Shown one piece after another: positions 38,001 through 46,083 of a DNA stretch of 64,000 nucleotides. The notes beneath the pieces were generated by a model, which was not told where the DNA came from, made no database searches, and saw only the letters and a program-made list of their open reading frames with translations. Position numbers and translations under genes: made by a program. Where the stretch lies: assembly GCF_029784155.1 (NCBI RefSeq), contig NC_073693.1, positions 139,923,988-139,987,987 on the forward strand, in the 5' to 3' direction. The stretch's first letter is position 1; the number at the start of each line of letters is the position of its first letter. The stretch comes from Uranotaenia lowii. Its lineage: Eukaryota > Arthropoda > Insecta > Diptera > Culicidae.

Positions 38001-41000
38001 TACTATTATAGACTCTTTCCAGCAATCAGGAATTTTTCCTGATTTCCACACTGCATTGTAAGTATTAAGTAAGCATAATTTACCAGATAAAGGTAGGTTT
38101 TTCAAGAGGGGATACCCTACATCATCACATCCAGTGCTTTTACTGGAGCACTTACTTAGAGCCCAGTCTAATTCGTTGAGTGTGAGATCTAGATTTATAT
38201 TTAGATTTTTATCAGGTTCAGGGTTTTGTGGTAAATCGTTTGTGACAGAAAAAATGTTAGAAGAGGTACTAATTTTCTCAAAATGGTCGGCAAGGGTTTC
38301 AGCAACTACAACCGGGTCAGTTGTGAGAGTATTCCCGTTTTTAATAAAGTGTTGTGGACTTCTATAACGACCTTGGAGCGCAGCAATTCTTTTCCAAATA
38401 GCGGACGAATTGGTGCTTGGATTCAAACCCTCAACAAAATCAACCCAACTACGGTGTTAAGCTTCTTTTACAATTTTCCTCGTTTTGTTACGATTTTCCC
38501 GGAATATGACTAAGGCTTTTTGGAAATCAGGGTGATTAGGGCTAAGTTTACGAAGAGATCTAAGGGCTTTACGACGGGATTTTACTGCAAATGCAACTTC
38601 ACTATTCCACCACGGAACACGTTTTTTGCCCAATAGACCACTTGATTTAGGGATACAAGAGAATGCGGCTTGACGAATCAGGTTTAAAAACATTTCATGT
38701 TAACTTCTTGATAAACTTGTTTTTTCGAAGGGGGTGAACTGCAGTTGTAACGATTGTTTTTTTCTTTGAGGGTGGAAACAAGTTGACTGGGTTCTCGATC
38801 TTTCTTCAGCGGCGACTTCGTTGATAAGCTTTTCAAGTAGAGCTCTCAAGTTGAATATTTCTTTTTCCTTTTCTGCAAGCTTTTCGGTGAGTTCCAGAAC
38901 TGCTGGGGTTCTCAGCAGATTCATACGCGACTGTGCAACATTCATTTCCTGGTTACGTGAGAGTTGGTATTTTCGTCTGGCTTCCTCGTATGAGACGTCA
39001 TTGTCAACTTTTATTTTGACAATCTCCATCTCTTCTTTTTTCCGATGGCAATCTCTGGATCTAGAGCTATGGGCACCATTGAGCAATTCGTACAATGGGG
39101 CTCAGCTCGACAAGGATCGTCAGTTGTTTCGTGTTCCTTGGAGCATTCAGGGCATGTCGGAGAATTTTTGCAAAAATTTTTCGCATGACCAAATTGCCAG
39201 CACAGAGCACACTGGAGTGGGCTTGGATAATATGGACGGGTTTTGATTCTCAAAAATCCAAATGAGACTGTTTCTGGTACCGTGGTTCCTTGTATGGTTA
39301 GCAAAATTGTAGAGGTTGGTAGAAGCTTTGATTTGTTTTTCGGATCCTTTTTGTAAAATCGTTTAGCTTCAATAACTCGTTGCGTTCTTAAACCTTCCAA
39401 TAACTCGTCGTCACTGATGTGGAGACCATATTGACAGCTTATTATGCACTTTCGGATATTGAGTGTGTTATGATAACAGATCGTAATACCTGATCCATCA
39501 ATCAAAGTTTTCAACTGTAGTAATTTTTCAACCTGACTACGTTGACGCACTTTCAGCACATATCTAGAGCCTTTAGCCTCGGGACGAGCATCTTCTATTT
39601 TCCCTACTGCTTGCTCGATCGACTTCTTGATGGTAAACGGATTATCAGGCAATCTCTCGCTCTCTTTCGCAGCTTTCAACATGAGAACCGACAGCTCTCC
39701 GTTGATCGGGTCCATCCATTCTGGCATTTTACGTCCAGCAAAACTGCTATCAACGGTTTGTGAAACATTGGCAGAGGTGTTCCAAGCAGTTCGCAAACTG
39801 TTTTCCGGGTCAGAAGTAGAAGAACCTTCTCCTGCCCTGTGAGATTGGCCTGAGGCCATCTCACAGTCGTGGTTGACCGAAGCCAACCACTATCCTTTAC
39901 CCTTTTCCAACACTCAACAGCGAAGGTTTAAGGTACCACTGTTAAGGAACCACTTCCGAACAAATCGATACCGGTCACTCACTCGTCACACACAGGTTAG
40001 GTATAATCACGTTTCGTTTTTAACCACGTGGATTTAAAAGTTTTATTTGGAAAACAAATTGTTTTTCACTTTAATTTTCCTTTATGATACACACTTTAGT
40101 TCTTCTTGCGATATAAAAACACTTCAACTTCACAGCCGTATCGCGTTCGCTCAACAATATCCAAAATTGATTTCCGATTTATTCAAGACAAATGGTAGCT
40201 CATAAAACTCAACTGTACTCGTTGGTTGCTGAGAGCGAACTGAAAGAAAATAATTACATACAAACGTCTTGCACAGTAAACTTGTTTATTATTACGTTAA
40301 CTTTCTAAGAAACAGTTACTGCACTTAAATAGCAGCTAATTTTGTCAAAATTGGCTCACAATGCTAAGATAGAACAGAGAAGCTTTATGATAAACATTGG
40401 GGGGTTGATGCCGGGTATTAGTATAACTTTTCACTTTTGAATCATTACTATTGAAATTTACGTTGGTTTTTAAATTCTAAACCCTTTTCCCTACCTATTT
40501 TTGAAAATAAAATCTAAAAAAAAACTGTAGTTGCTTAAATTGGACCAATCGACAGTACAATCTCAATTTCTGTATTAGACTTGAAATTCGTATTGAAACA
40601 TTTTCAACTGATTCAACACAAGTAAATATCCTGAATTCAGCATATCATTTTCAAAATTATCATTCTATAATTATAATAAAAACGATCTCGTTGCTAATAT
40701 CATTGAGTGACTCTCTTAACATAAATATTTCTATGATTTTAATCTTACCCTTTTCCAAATTCAATTCATTGAGATTTTCATGTCTTATATTGTTTCTTCA
40801 CTTACTGAAGTTCAGTTTCATGATTTTTTCTGAATTTTTAGAACTCGGGATCTTTGTTTAAGGTACTAAACTCATAATGTGATTAATTTCTATTCTAATT
40901 TTTTTTTCAATCGATTATTTTTGCACTTTTACCCCTTTGGCTTTGAGGGCATCGTATGAAAGTTTTGTCACAAACAGAATAACAATTTGATTACAATTTT

Positions 41001-44000
41001 TTTTATCTCATAAGAATCATATACATAAACTGGAATGAAAAGATTTTTTTGGCTTTCAAAGAGACACTGAATTGTGGTTATGAATATAACCTGATTTTTA
41101 GTTTTAAATTCTTAAACTCTTTTATCTGTATCTCTATGGAATGTGAAATTAATCATTTTGTTAATTTTGTATTCTATGTTTCAAATCTTTATGATACTTC
41201 CCAATTGTCATTTGGTAAATATCTTTCGATAAAGCACAAACCAGACCATCAATGATGAAATGAAAATCATTCAAAATATCTATCTGGTCATTTTTTCTTA
41301 ATTAGAGAACTTTAGTTGGTGATAAAGATATTTTAAAAAAAATGAGAACTATATATTGCATTTTGCAGTTCAAATCGAAACTTTCGTTTTTAAAAAATTT
41401 CTCATTTCTTCCGCAATGTTTGCACTTGATTAATTAACAATTTTTATTTGAAAATACCAGAAACTATCATTTACGCAGACAACATGGCTATTCAAAGACA
41501 GTATACTGAACTCATCTCCAGTTCTTTTATACGGTTAAAATGTTAAATATTCTCTGGGATAATATTTGAAAAAAAAATCGAATCATAGGGGCCCCCGAGA
41601 AAAATTGCCCCGGGCCCCCGATGGCTTAATCCAGCCCTGGTTATCACAACTTCATACTCATTTCAAAACTAATGTTCTTATTTTGATTAACGTTCTGATG
41701 ATAATCATTTGTGATTTATTTTTTGAGCTAAGCTTTTCAAATTAAGTGCAATTTCTAGTTCCTTTATATGATAAGAATATTGTGTTTTCTCTTGGACGGC
41801 ATATGAAAAAAAATTATTTATAGAAGCCCCCAAGAAAACTTGCCCCGGCCTCCCCGATGAATTTATCCGGCCCTTAATATCTCGGTTCAGAAGCGATTGC
41901 GGATGGATTAAAATATGCGAAGGGAATAAGTGACTACGTATCAGCACATTCTGCTGGAATGATAAATCTATACAATTTTGAGAAAGAAAAACAATAAATC
42001 TGCACACAAACCCGTTAGTATTTTTTATTGGTTTTGAAGCAAGCAATACATTTATTTATAATTTAGCTTTCTGGAAAAGATGGATTCCAAACAAAAATTT
42101 ACCAAGAACGCCAACAAAACTCAAAATTTTATGTTTCTTTTTGTACTAATTTTAAAAACGAACACAAACACATACAGGATCTCAATGAAACTTGATGTTT
42201 CCTCGAAGAGATTCCTTTTTCTTAACTCTAAGCGTACATCTTTCGAGGATATGAAGGCTAGCATCTTACAAATGCTAAAACCACCAACCCACAGAAAGTG
42301 TACTATGTAAGCCGTGACCGGGATTCGATCTCATACACGAAGGCTATCCTCTACGCCAGGGGTGAGCAACCCGCGGCCCGCGGGCCGCATGTGGCCCTCA
42401 AGACATGCTTGTGCGGCCCGCGAAGCTTTTCTCAAATTGAATTTATATTACTTTTTTTACAATAGATTGTAAATCATCCTATTAGTCAGAAACCATGCTA
42501 TCTTATTTATTAGCGAAGTATTATATTGTTTTTTTTTGTACAAATTACATTTATTTTTCTAATTATTTAACTACCACTTTCCAATTCAAGTCCATGAAAA
42601 AGGATAGGGAGAGTTATCAAAAAAACGCTAGGCTACAGATAATCCCAGGCATTTCTAAGTCCGTTAGTGAGATCATAATTTTTTCGTTTTTAGCAAAGTT
42701 TCATGATGGATATGCTCAGCAGATTTTTTTTCGGAATTGAATAATTGCTTATACTGTAAGCATTTTAATACCGTTAAAATTGAAATAAAGCCATATTTAA
42801 GGGACATTCTTGTTGAAATTTTGAATAACAAAGTCTGGGAGAACGATTTCAAATTTCTTATCAACATGAATAAGTATCAATATCTGCGACAAGAATTCCG
42901 AATACTTGACAAAAATTTAAAAAACAATATTTGTAATTCTGTGATTCGACTCAAAAATTTTGTGACGATTATCTGTGGTGCTAATTTCAGAAGTTTCATA
43001 GAAAAATCACACCGAACATCAAAAAATTTCGTCTTTTTTCTTGAAAATATTCAATCGATGTTACCATAGTCATACGATGAATCAGCTCTAAAAGCCTGTC
43101 TAAGTGGCATCTAAATTAAATTCATGAATATCCAAAAATCTGTAAAAAAAATTCTAGAATCAAGAATGTGAACTGTAACATTGCTAAAGTTTGTTTAAAA
43201 ATCTGTGGAATTATATATTGTTTTGTGATTTTAATAAAATACAGCAATGTTATGATCTTATACGGAACGGTTTTTCGTCGTTAGTAGAAAAAAATATAGT
43301 CATCGAAAACAGAATTTGAATTGTGAAAAAGCTTTTCGAAAATGGGCACAGAAGAAGATTTTAAGTCAACCTATTGATAAACGATTCAAAGTTGAACGGT
43401 TACAAAAAAAAATATTTGCGAATGGTAATATAAGTTTGGTTAAAAATGATTTTCTTAATAAAGGGTTCAAAGCTTTTTCGAGCCACAGAAAGTTAAAGGG
43501 GTTTCTATAGTTCGAAACAGGTTAGAATTTTCGTTTTTAATAAAAAAAAGGTATACAAACAATGTTTTTGTTTGTAAGATAAAAAAAATCAAATAGATAA
43601 AAAAATTCAAACTACTAAATATTGATCAAGATTTTGTTATGCAGTTACATACCTACTTGTTCAATTTCGGATCATACTATTTACCTTTTATTTAAAAAAA
43701 ACCGTGTTTTCTGTTTTCTTTAAAAAGATGAATTTGTTTAAATTTCCCTTTTTATCGTCAAAAATTTGTTGTTGTAATATTGAGATACAGCTTTGCTTAA
43801 TGTTATTAAAAATTATTTGAGTGCGGCCCGCTGAATATATTTCAAATTCAATTTGGCCCGTTGCTTCAAAAGGTTGCTCACCCCTGCTCTACGCCACGGG
43901 TTGCGGCAATTTCATTTAGATTTTCCTTCAACAAAAAAATGGTTTATTTTTTTCTAAATTGGCATTTCTGTTTTCAATAAGCTGTACACTTTCTGGATTT

Positions 44001-44245
44001 TATCGTTTTAGCCCAACTATGCTGCCATTTGTTGTAAATAATTTTACTGTAGTAGATTTTTATCTACCTTATATTAGTAAGGGATAGATTTATTCGCGTT
44101 TCCGATGATAATGATGCTAACGCTTTACTCTTAAGGAATTATAAATAGTTTGCTACTTTTCATGACAACTTACTAGTGAAACAATTCCGACCAAAATGAT
44201 CGTGGCCCGAGGGCCCATTCCACAGAGCGTACAATTGAACACCAT
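10183..44245 (-). CDS. Four-transmembrane insect protein with Pro/Ser-rich tail, five exons
   Basis: Joined exons 44245-44174, 24936-24822, 24747-24580, 24513-24377 and 11019-10183 give one frame of about 442 residues. Each junction has a GT donor and AG acceptor, and the split codons (phases 0, 1, 1, 0) fit exactly. Membrane segments lie near residues 15-39, 97-118, 131-157 and 193-225. The first outer loop has two N-glycosylation sequons (N48, N70) and cysteines. Residues 226-442 are hydrophilic and disordered-looking, with a PPPVRPKP motif that could bind SH3 domains. Topology suggests both termini in the cytoplasm. Small insect tetraspan proteins such as the pasiflora/fire exit septate-junction group have this layout, but I cannot confirm the family. 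Introns of 19.2 and 13.4 kb are mostly transposons. Confidence 0.85.
11020..12420. other. Intron 4, 3' part, no recognised element
   Basis: AT-rich sequence without convincing open frames or terminal repeats. Confidence 0.4.
13037..13224 (+). repeat. 5' LTR
   Basis: TG...CA bounded, 188 bp, nearly identical to 18304-18491. AATAAA occurs near its start. The visible differences are at the CAGTTCTTTCTC / CAGTCTTTTCTC site. Confidence 0.95.
13231..13246 (+). other. Primer binding site
   Basis: TGGTCCTTCGAACCGG lies 6 nt after the 5' LTR. It is complementary to a tRNA 3' end (CCA plus the GGTTCGAA T-arm). The tRNA species is not determined. Confidence 0.75.
13262..14350 (+). pseudogene. BEL/Pao gag, frame-broken at the zinc knuckle
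   Basis: The likely start is the ATG at 13262 (MADEDQIQL). An upstream ATG in the same frame lies inside the LTR. An acidic coiled N-terminus is followed by the conserved capsid-like block LPKFSGSSEQWLEWHDKF and SLRGPALAIIDSLP, as in the DUF1759 region of BEL gag. After about 14240 the authentic frame shifts by one: the knuckle with CNGRHHTSLH is then read in the other frame and contains one TGA. Part of the first knuckle seems deleted. The frame continues across the 63-bp insert at 14351-14413. Confidence 0.75.
14351..14413 (+). other. Intron-like insert 1 in BEL/Pao gag-pol
   Basis: 63 bp, starting GTGAGTAAAT and ending AATTTACAG, AT-rich, with stop codons in the authentic gag frame. Removing it joins AAG C to AAA ATA so that the zinc-knuckle frame continues through the linker into the protease domain. 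It looks like a short insect spliceosomal intron (phase 1). No transcript evidence is available. Confidence 0.6.
14414..14930 (+). pseudogene. BEL/Pao protease region
   Basis: A linker ending DTAILPTASI leads to the aspartic protease motif LLDSGSQTSF (from about 14505). There is a one-base frame change between the linker and the protease, near 14488. The domain continues to LGWIVGG and then breaks frame again near 14915, where the next segment starts. In intact relatives these are one polyprotein. Confidence 0.75.
14931..16128 (+). CDS. BEL/Pao reverse transcriptase
   Basis: The open frame overlaps the end of the protease segment and runs to the second intron-like insert. RT landmarks in order: LRTVFNGSAQTSSGLSLND, GITGDIQKMFRQI, YGTCSAPFTAARCL and the catalytic FYMDDVLFG. 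It copies the element's RNA into DNA in cytoplasmic particles. Without splicing of 16129-16199 the frame would end after NSPYYGIGN before RNase H. Confidence 0.85.
16129..16199 (+). other. Intron-like insert 2 in BEL/Pao pol, between RT and RNase H
   Basis: 71 bp, starting GTATTGTGAG and ending CACAATTACAG, AT-rich, with in-frame stops. Removal joins CCA AG to G TAT ACG and restores a continuous frame into ELHGFSDAAKRAYGAAIY, the start of the RNase H domain. This is phase 2 and has typical GT-AG borders. Confidence 0.7.
16200..18285 (+). CDS. BEL/Pao RNase H, integrase and C-terminal domain
   Basis: The open frame from the acceptor runs to TAG at 18283-18285. RNase H begins with HGFSDAAKRAYG and includes TIPRLELRAA and YWTDSMVTLDW. 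The integrase has an HHCC region (HLSYLHIG and CMTC), then a catalytic core with GVDFGGPF, YCDNATNFTG and PPRSPAFGGIWEAGIKS supplying the DDE residues. The C-terminus has the LTPGHFLIG and WITGRV motifs shared by BEL/Pao elements (DUF5641 type). This segment has no stops and looks intact. Confidence 0.9.
18291..18303 (+). other. Polypurine tract
   Basis: GTGGGGGGGAGTA immediately precedes the 3' LTR and is the expected plus-strand priming site. Confidence 0.7.
18304..18491 (+). repeat. 3' LTR
   Basis: 188 bp, pairs with 13037-13224 and is followed by the target duplication AATAG. Confidence 0.95.
20248..21264 (+). other. Exon-like segments inside the 5.6-kb element (plus strand)
   Basis: 20248-20338 is bounded by TTTCCTCAG and GTAATGAG and reads RVELENKKSKQELRSVKN. 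20400-20620 is a GC-rich, TATA-containing stretch that could be a promoter with 5'UTR. The ATG at 20623 opens a 41-codon frame (MCISSENSKNLRELG). 20828-20911 follows TTCCCTCAG and ends before GTGAGT. 20975-21264 ends CTGCAG before GTAAAG and has a protein-like frame (FGEAFQQTTDCVITG) to TAG at 21159. I do not recognise a product, and the frames do not join cleanly. It may be a captured, decayed gene. Confidence 0.25.
22216..22374 (-). CDS. Candidate cassette exon of the host gene
   Basis: A 159-nt open segment on the host-gene strand. A pyrimidine-rich acceptor (GCTTCAACAAACAG) precedes TTACGTCGTGG, and ACTAAG is followed by GTAGTAACG. It reads 53 codons in phase 0-0 (LRRGTLSEVTINFDTSD...), exactly compatible with host intron 4, which is also phase 0. 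If included it would extend the second outer loop. It lies inside the 5.6-kb TIR element, so it would be an exonised transposon segment. The protein is not recognised. Alternatively it is part of captured gene cargo. Confidence 0.3.
23110..23300 (+). other. Possible terminal exon within the 5.6-kb element
   Basis: TTTTTTTTGTTTTCAG precedes ATGTCCGATGATTGA, a good acceptor followed at once by a stop in one frame. Speculative. Confidence 0.15.
24377..24513 (-). CDS. Host gene exon 4 (third membrane segment)
   Basis: The acceptor AG precedes GATCCGCTTG and the donor is TTTT followed by GTAAGTATCT. It is 137 nt, two leading bases plus 45 codons, and encodes SACVSCVGRGC followed by a strongly hydrophobic segment. 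The donor lies 4 bp beyond the end of the TIR element at 18765-24366. Confidence 0.85.
24580..24747 (-). CDS. Host gene exon 3 (loop with glycosylation site, second membrane segment)
   Basis: The acceptor TTTATTAG precedes CTTCAGAATG and the donor follows ATGTTTG as GTAACG. It is 168 nt and encodes ECGPVNLTNLG then the second hydrophobic segment. The introns on either side are only 66 and 74 bp, typical of insects. Confidence 0.85.
24822..24936 (-). CDS. Host gene exon 2 (end of first membrane segment, first outer loop)
   Basis: The acceptor CTCTCCCCAG precedes ATTTTCTCC and the donor is CGGT followed by GTAAGT. It is 115 nt, 38 codons plus one base, and encodes ILGTTAGILAHNC then a hydrophilic loop with an NNS sequon. 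Confidence 0.85.
25184..29477. mobile_element. TIR element with GATACTTGATCCCC ends, filled by a non-LTR element
   Basis: The left end AGGGGAGAGTGGGGATACTT and right end AAGTATCCTCATTCTCCCCT are inverted repeats. They are flanked by the 6-bp direct repeat ACAGAT (25178-25183 and 29478-29483). GGGGATCAATTGTACCC is repeated twice near 29060-29100. The original element was about 1 kb without coding capacity; the rest is the retrotransposon at about 25400-28700. Superfamily is not assigned. Confidence 0.7.
25577..28646 (-). pseudogene. Non-LTR retrotransposon ORF2 (endonuclease and RT), 5'-truncated
   Basis: 28646-27849 encodes an apurinic-type endonuclease: YYQNVRGLRTKIDEL, VLTETWL and HILLGDYN. 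The frame shifts near 27860 and continues as LDLVFIN and DLHHPPLLI, then the RT domain: NYRGITSLC, TDLKAAFDRIDHRLL, NNSGVPQGSNIGPLLF and MLYADDLKIY. A C-terminal region follows (VKDLGVLLDSKITF, RCSWFKLDSL). There is no ORF1 and no RNase H, so it belongs in the Jockey/CR1 broad group; the clade is uncertain. Apart from the single frameshift the RT half is open for 763 codons, suggesting a recent insertion. Confidence 0.85.
29489..30124. mobile_element. piggyBac-like MITE, copy 2
   Basis: Ends CCCTCATCCGCATTAGA and TCTAATGCGGATGAGGG are inverted. They are flanked by TTAA on the right (30125-30128) and a mutated TCAA on the left. Related copies are at 1-2850 and 62298-62576. Non-coding. Confidence 0.65.
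30129..32017. other. Intron 1 sequence, nothing recognised
   Basis: AT-rich, with no terminal repeats or convincing coding frame found. Confidence 0.4.
32018..32268 (+). mobile_element. 5'-truncated non-LTR element with (CATA)n tail and 17-bp target duplication
   Basis: The direct repeat ACAAATCTCAAGAAGAA (32018-32034 and 32252-32268) brackets a 217-bp insert. The insert is GC-richer than its surroundings and ends in a CATACATACATACA tail. Long target duplication plus a simple-repeat tail indicates target-primed reverse transcription. The parent family is unknown. The open frames in it are too short to assign. Confidence 0.75.
32873..33300. repeat. Degenerate repeat rich in ATCCGGG / CCGGG motifs
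   Basis: Motifs such as AATCCGGG, ATCCGGGAAAA and AAATCCGAGAA recur through this AT-rich stretch, with another patch near 34400-34500. It is probably an old transposon remnant. No ends were resolved. Confidence 0.3.
33464..33681. mobile_element. Short TIR element (about 218 bp)
   Basis: TAGACAGTGGGGTTAATATG at the left is inverted as CATAATTACCCCACCTAG at the right. The interior is non-coding. No target duplication was resolved. Confidence 0.45.
33716..34790. repeat. Element with ATTCGGC-rich ends
   Basis: The left end packs about six copies of ATTCGG/CCGAAT in 100 bp (33720-33815), and the right end does the same at 34690-34785. The centre is AT-rich and non-coding. Clusters of a short palindromic motif at both ends are typical of non-autonomous DNA transposons. 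Superfamily is not assigned. Confidence 0.45.
35863..38693 (-). pseudogene. LINE ORF2 without endonuclease: RT and RNase H
   Basis: The sequence begins in the linker after the endonuclease (RVPWWNSEVAFAVKSRR), so the whole N-terminal endonuclease of about 230 residues is missing. RT follows in two frames: YRPVSLISCIGKVLERIV and MDISKAYDTLNRDAV, then QGIPQGSVLSVTLF and YADDILLVAYG. RNase H has FTDGSKANGSTGFGIF, FSDSASCLKAIEA and WIPGHAGIIGNERADQLA. A CHHC-like end (ICSNCK, DHIFLEC) closes it at 35863. Frame breaks lie near 38440 and 37630. RNase H plus ORF1 knuckles fit the I superfamily. Confidence 0.82.
38700..39886 (-). pseudogene. LINE ORF1 (gag-like, zinc knuckle), one frameshift
   Basis: Starts MASVNHDCEMASGQ at 39886. 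The C-terminal part has CCHC knuckles (CALCWQFGHAKNFC, CPECSKEHET, HCTNC). Near 39070 the frame shifts; the continuation NGAHSSRSRDC and KKEEMEIVKIKVDNDVS runs to 38700 in the other frame. It would bind the element RNA to form an RNP. The shift separates the last knuckle. Confidence 0.75.
41800..41876. repeat. Solo right end of a second hAT-type copy
   Basis: CTTGCCCCGGCCTCCCCGAT and TTTATCCGGCCCTTA repeat the right end of the element at 41580-41639, about 160 bp beyond it. It is a decayed terminal fragment. Confidence 0.5.
42300..43912 (-). repeat. tRNA-like SINE head, split by a hAT-type insertion
   Basis: On the minus strand a box A-like TGGCGTAGAGGATAGC and box B-like GATCGAATCCC are spaced as in a tRNA. 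The copy is divided by the insertion at 42357-43886, whose target duplication falls in the A box. The fold is too degenerate for a functional tRNA. Confidence 0.5.
42357..43886. mobile_element. hAT-type element with 8-bp target duplication
   Basis: Ends CAGGGGTGAGCAACCCGCGG and AAGGTTGCTCACCCCTG are inverted, flanked by CTCTACGC (42349-42356 and 43887-43894). GCGGCCCGCGGGCCGC lies next to the left end. Interior frames (for example 42737-43069) are short and Lys/Asn/Phe-rich. They may be transposase debris, but I see no diagnostic motif. Confidence 0.8.
44174..44245 (-). CDS. Host gene exon 1 (start codon)
   Basis: The ATG at 44245-44243 is followed by 24 codons (MVFNCTLCGMGPRATII and on) to TCACTA and a consensus donor GTAAGT. 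The frame joins exon 2 in phase 0 and completes a continuous membrane segment, which is the main support. It lies at the edge of a GC-rich unique block, as expected for a first exon. The exon is inferred across a 19-kb intron and would be proved by a transcript read. Confidence 0.72.
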
Positions 44246-45540
44246 CTTTTTTGGTCAGCAACGGCGTCGATGGTGTGCACTTATGCACCGGACAACCGAT
44301 ATGTCTTCCAAGCTGAAGTTCAGCCCACTTCAAAATCCTCCGTTACGTGACACCGTTCTTCTTCCGATAAACAACACTTCAGATGTAAATAAGCTCGGTA
44401 TCAGCTGGGCCAGGCCAAGGCACTTGTTTTGCGAGCGTTCAAATCTCAAACTTTCACGTTCACGTTTACACTCTCTCGGTGGGGAGACGCACACGTTTCT
44501 TCATTTCTTCACGCAACCGACGCCCATAGACCAAACTCGATGACTGATCCCTCACTGCTGAGCACTGACTCAATGGGTTCACGATAATTCACAATCGGGT
44601 ATCACAACAGAACCTCTCCACCCGGCGAGTTTCGGCGGAAGATAATTGGAATTCGTTCCTCTCTTTTGTCCGGAATCCGTCAAATCAATTGCCAAACCGT
44701 GGCCGAGAATCACTCTAATCAATCTACGTATTTTTGCGATAAAAGATTATTTTTACAAGACTCCGAACAACATTCGTGCGGAGTAGAGAAAAAAAACCCT
44801 CTATTTCTGATATCAGCTGGTTTCCGCGCAGGTTTTCCGCTATCAGTGTTCAATCTGCGACTGATAAGAGAGCTCTTGTCGATGAATCATTCCCGCAGAG
44901 GTGATATTTTCATGGCTGTGTGTTGTTCTCCAGACATTCGTGTGTGCTTGATCCAAATCCTGGCAGACAACTCTAGTTTAAAAGATTAGTTTTCGATCAA
45001 CTCCCGAGGACGGCTTCTTCAGTTTGGCTCGCAACAAATTGAACGAAAGCGAAAAAAAATAATTACAAATAATGCTTATCGCGCACTGTTCACGATTAAA
45101 CTGTCGCGCAAGCAAAACCGCGTGCAAAATTCTACCTGTCGCAGCTCGGGCGGCATCAGGCAGGTAAATAATAATCGAGCCGATCGCTGCTGGATGGTTT
45201 GTGTATCTCTGTGATGTAGTGTTCTAAAGTCCCCCAACACATGCCAGACAGATAGCGTCGCGGACATCTGTCCCGTTCCGTACCCACACTCTGCAATGTT
45301 TTGAAGCTATTAGAGCTACTAAACAGATACGCTGTTTCTTACTGGAGAGCGCCAATTCCGCCGACGACCGTCCAACTCTTCTTAACTCCCGCTGTACTAC
45401 TTTGCTTAGTAAGGTTGCACGTCCCTATTCCTTCGCCGCCGGCCGTTCCCCGGAAGACGCGCTCTATATCGGATGGGCAAGCTGATGCTCTAAAACTCGG
45501 TAAATGTTAGAAGCCATTGGCGTAGGAAAAGTGGGAAAGT
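44246..45540 (-). promoter_or_regulatory. Probable 5'UTR and promoter block of the host gene
   Basis: Markedly less AT-rich than both flanks, unique in the window and directly upstream of the inferred start codon. No open frame is convincing. TSS and TATA cannot be fixed by eye. It might also contain untranslated exons. Confidence 0.4.
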
Positions 45541-45957
45541 ATAAAGTGTATTAGAGACCTACCAAAATATTTTTGTTTCAATTCTATCTAAAAAAAAGTT
45601 AACGAAAGGTCAGTGTATGTTTCACGTAGATTCCGATCATTGATCTACAGTCCCCCCACAATCATGGGTCACACACAATCATTAGTCATTATTAAACGAA
45701 ATTATTTCCACTATTATTTTTAGCAAATCGATAATACTTATCATCAAAATGCAGTAAAACTATTATGTGTGCGCATGATAACAGTATAATTGCTTTTAGA
45801 ATAATTTTTACCATACTTAAAATTGTTGAAAACGCAGGTTTCAGTGGTGGGATAGAGTTAATCTTTATTCGTTTTGTTCGTCAAGTCCTTCAATAACTAC
45901 TTATAACATAAGCGATAGCTATTTATTACATTATTCACTGAAGTGATATACACCAAG

Positions 45958-46050
45958 GTTTTTTTTTTACACGTTTTTTTTTCACGCGGTTTTTTTACAC
46001 GGCTTTTTTTACACGGTTTTCGGGAATTAACACGGTTTTTTCAAAGCAAA
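45958..46050 (+). repeat. Short tandem repeat of TTTTTACACGG type
   Basis: TTTTTTACACG, TTTTTTTCACGCGG, TTTTTTACACGG, TTTTTTACACGG and AACACGGTTTT follow in series. Simple-sequence origin. Confidence 0.7.
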
Positions 46051-46083
46051 ACACTTAGAATCTTTTTGAAGTTGGGAATATCT

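Larger units (their letters stand above)
35732..40242 (-). mobile_element. I-superfamily non-LTR retrotransposon
   Basis: The poly(A) tail (T run at 35732-35741 on plus) and 5' end at 40242 are bracketed by the 10-bp duplication AAAGAAAATA (35722-35731 and 40243-40252). On the minus strand it carries ORF1 with zinc knuckles, then RT and RNase H. The 3' end has a stem near 35750-35785. The element interrupts hAT copy B. The equivalent place in copy A (near 4040) lacks it. Confidence 0.85.
35283..41639. mobile_element. hAT-type element, copy B, interrupted by a LINE
   Basis: Ends CAAGGCCGGATTAAG and CTTAATCCAGCCCTG are imperfect inverted repeats. They are flanked by the exact 8-bp target duplication GTTATCAC (35275-35282 and 41640-41647). 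A run of about 20 G and GGGGCAATTGCCCCGGGCC follow the left end; CCCCGGGCCCCCG precedes the right end. An 8-bp duplication with CAGGG-like ends is characteristic of hAT elements. Interior sequence outside the LINE matches copy A at 3727-7955. No transposase is recognised. Confidence 0.8.

Noticed and set aside
44196..44543. 115-codon plus-strand frame
   Set aside because: It lies opposite host exon 1 and its 5' region and shows no domain; the minus-strand exon joins four others in frame.
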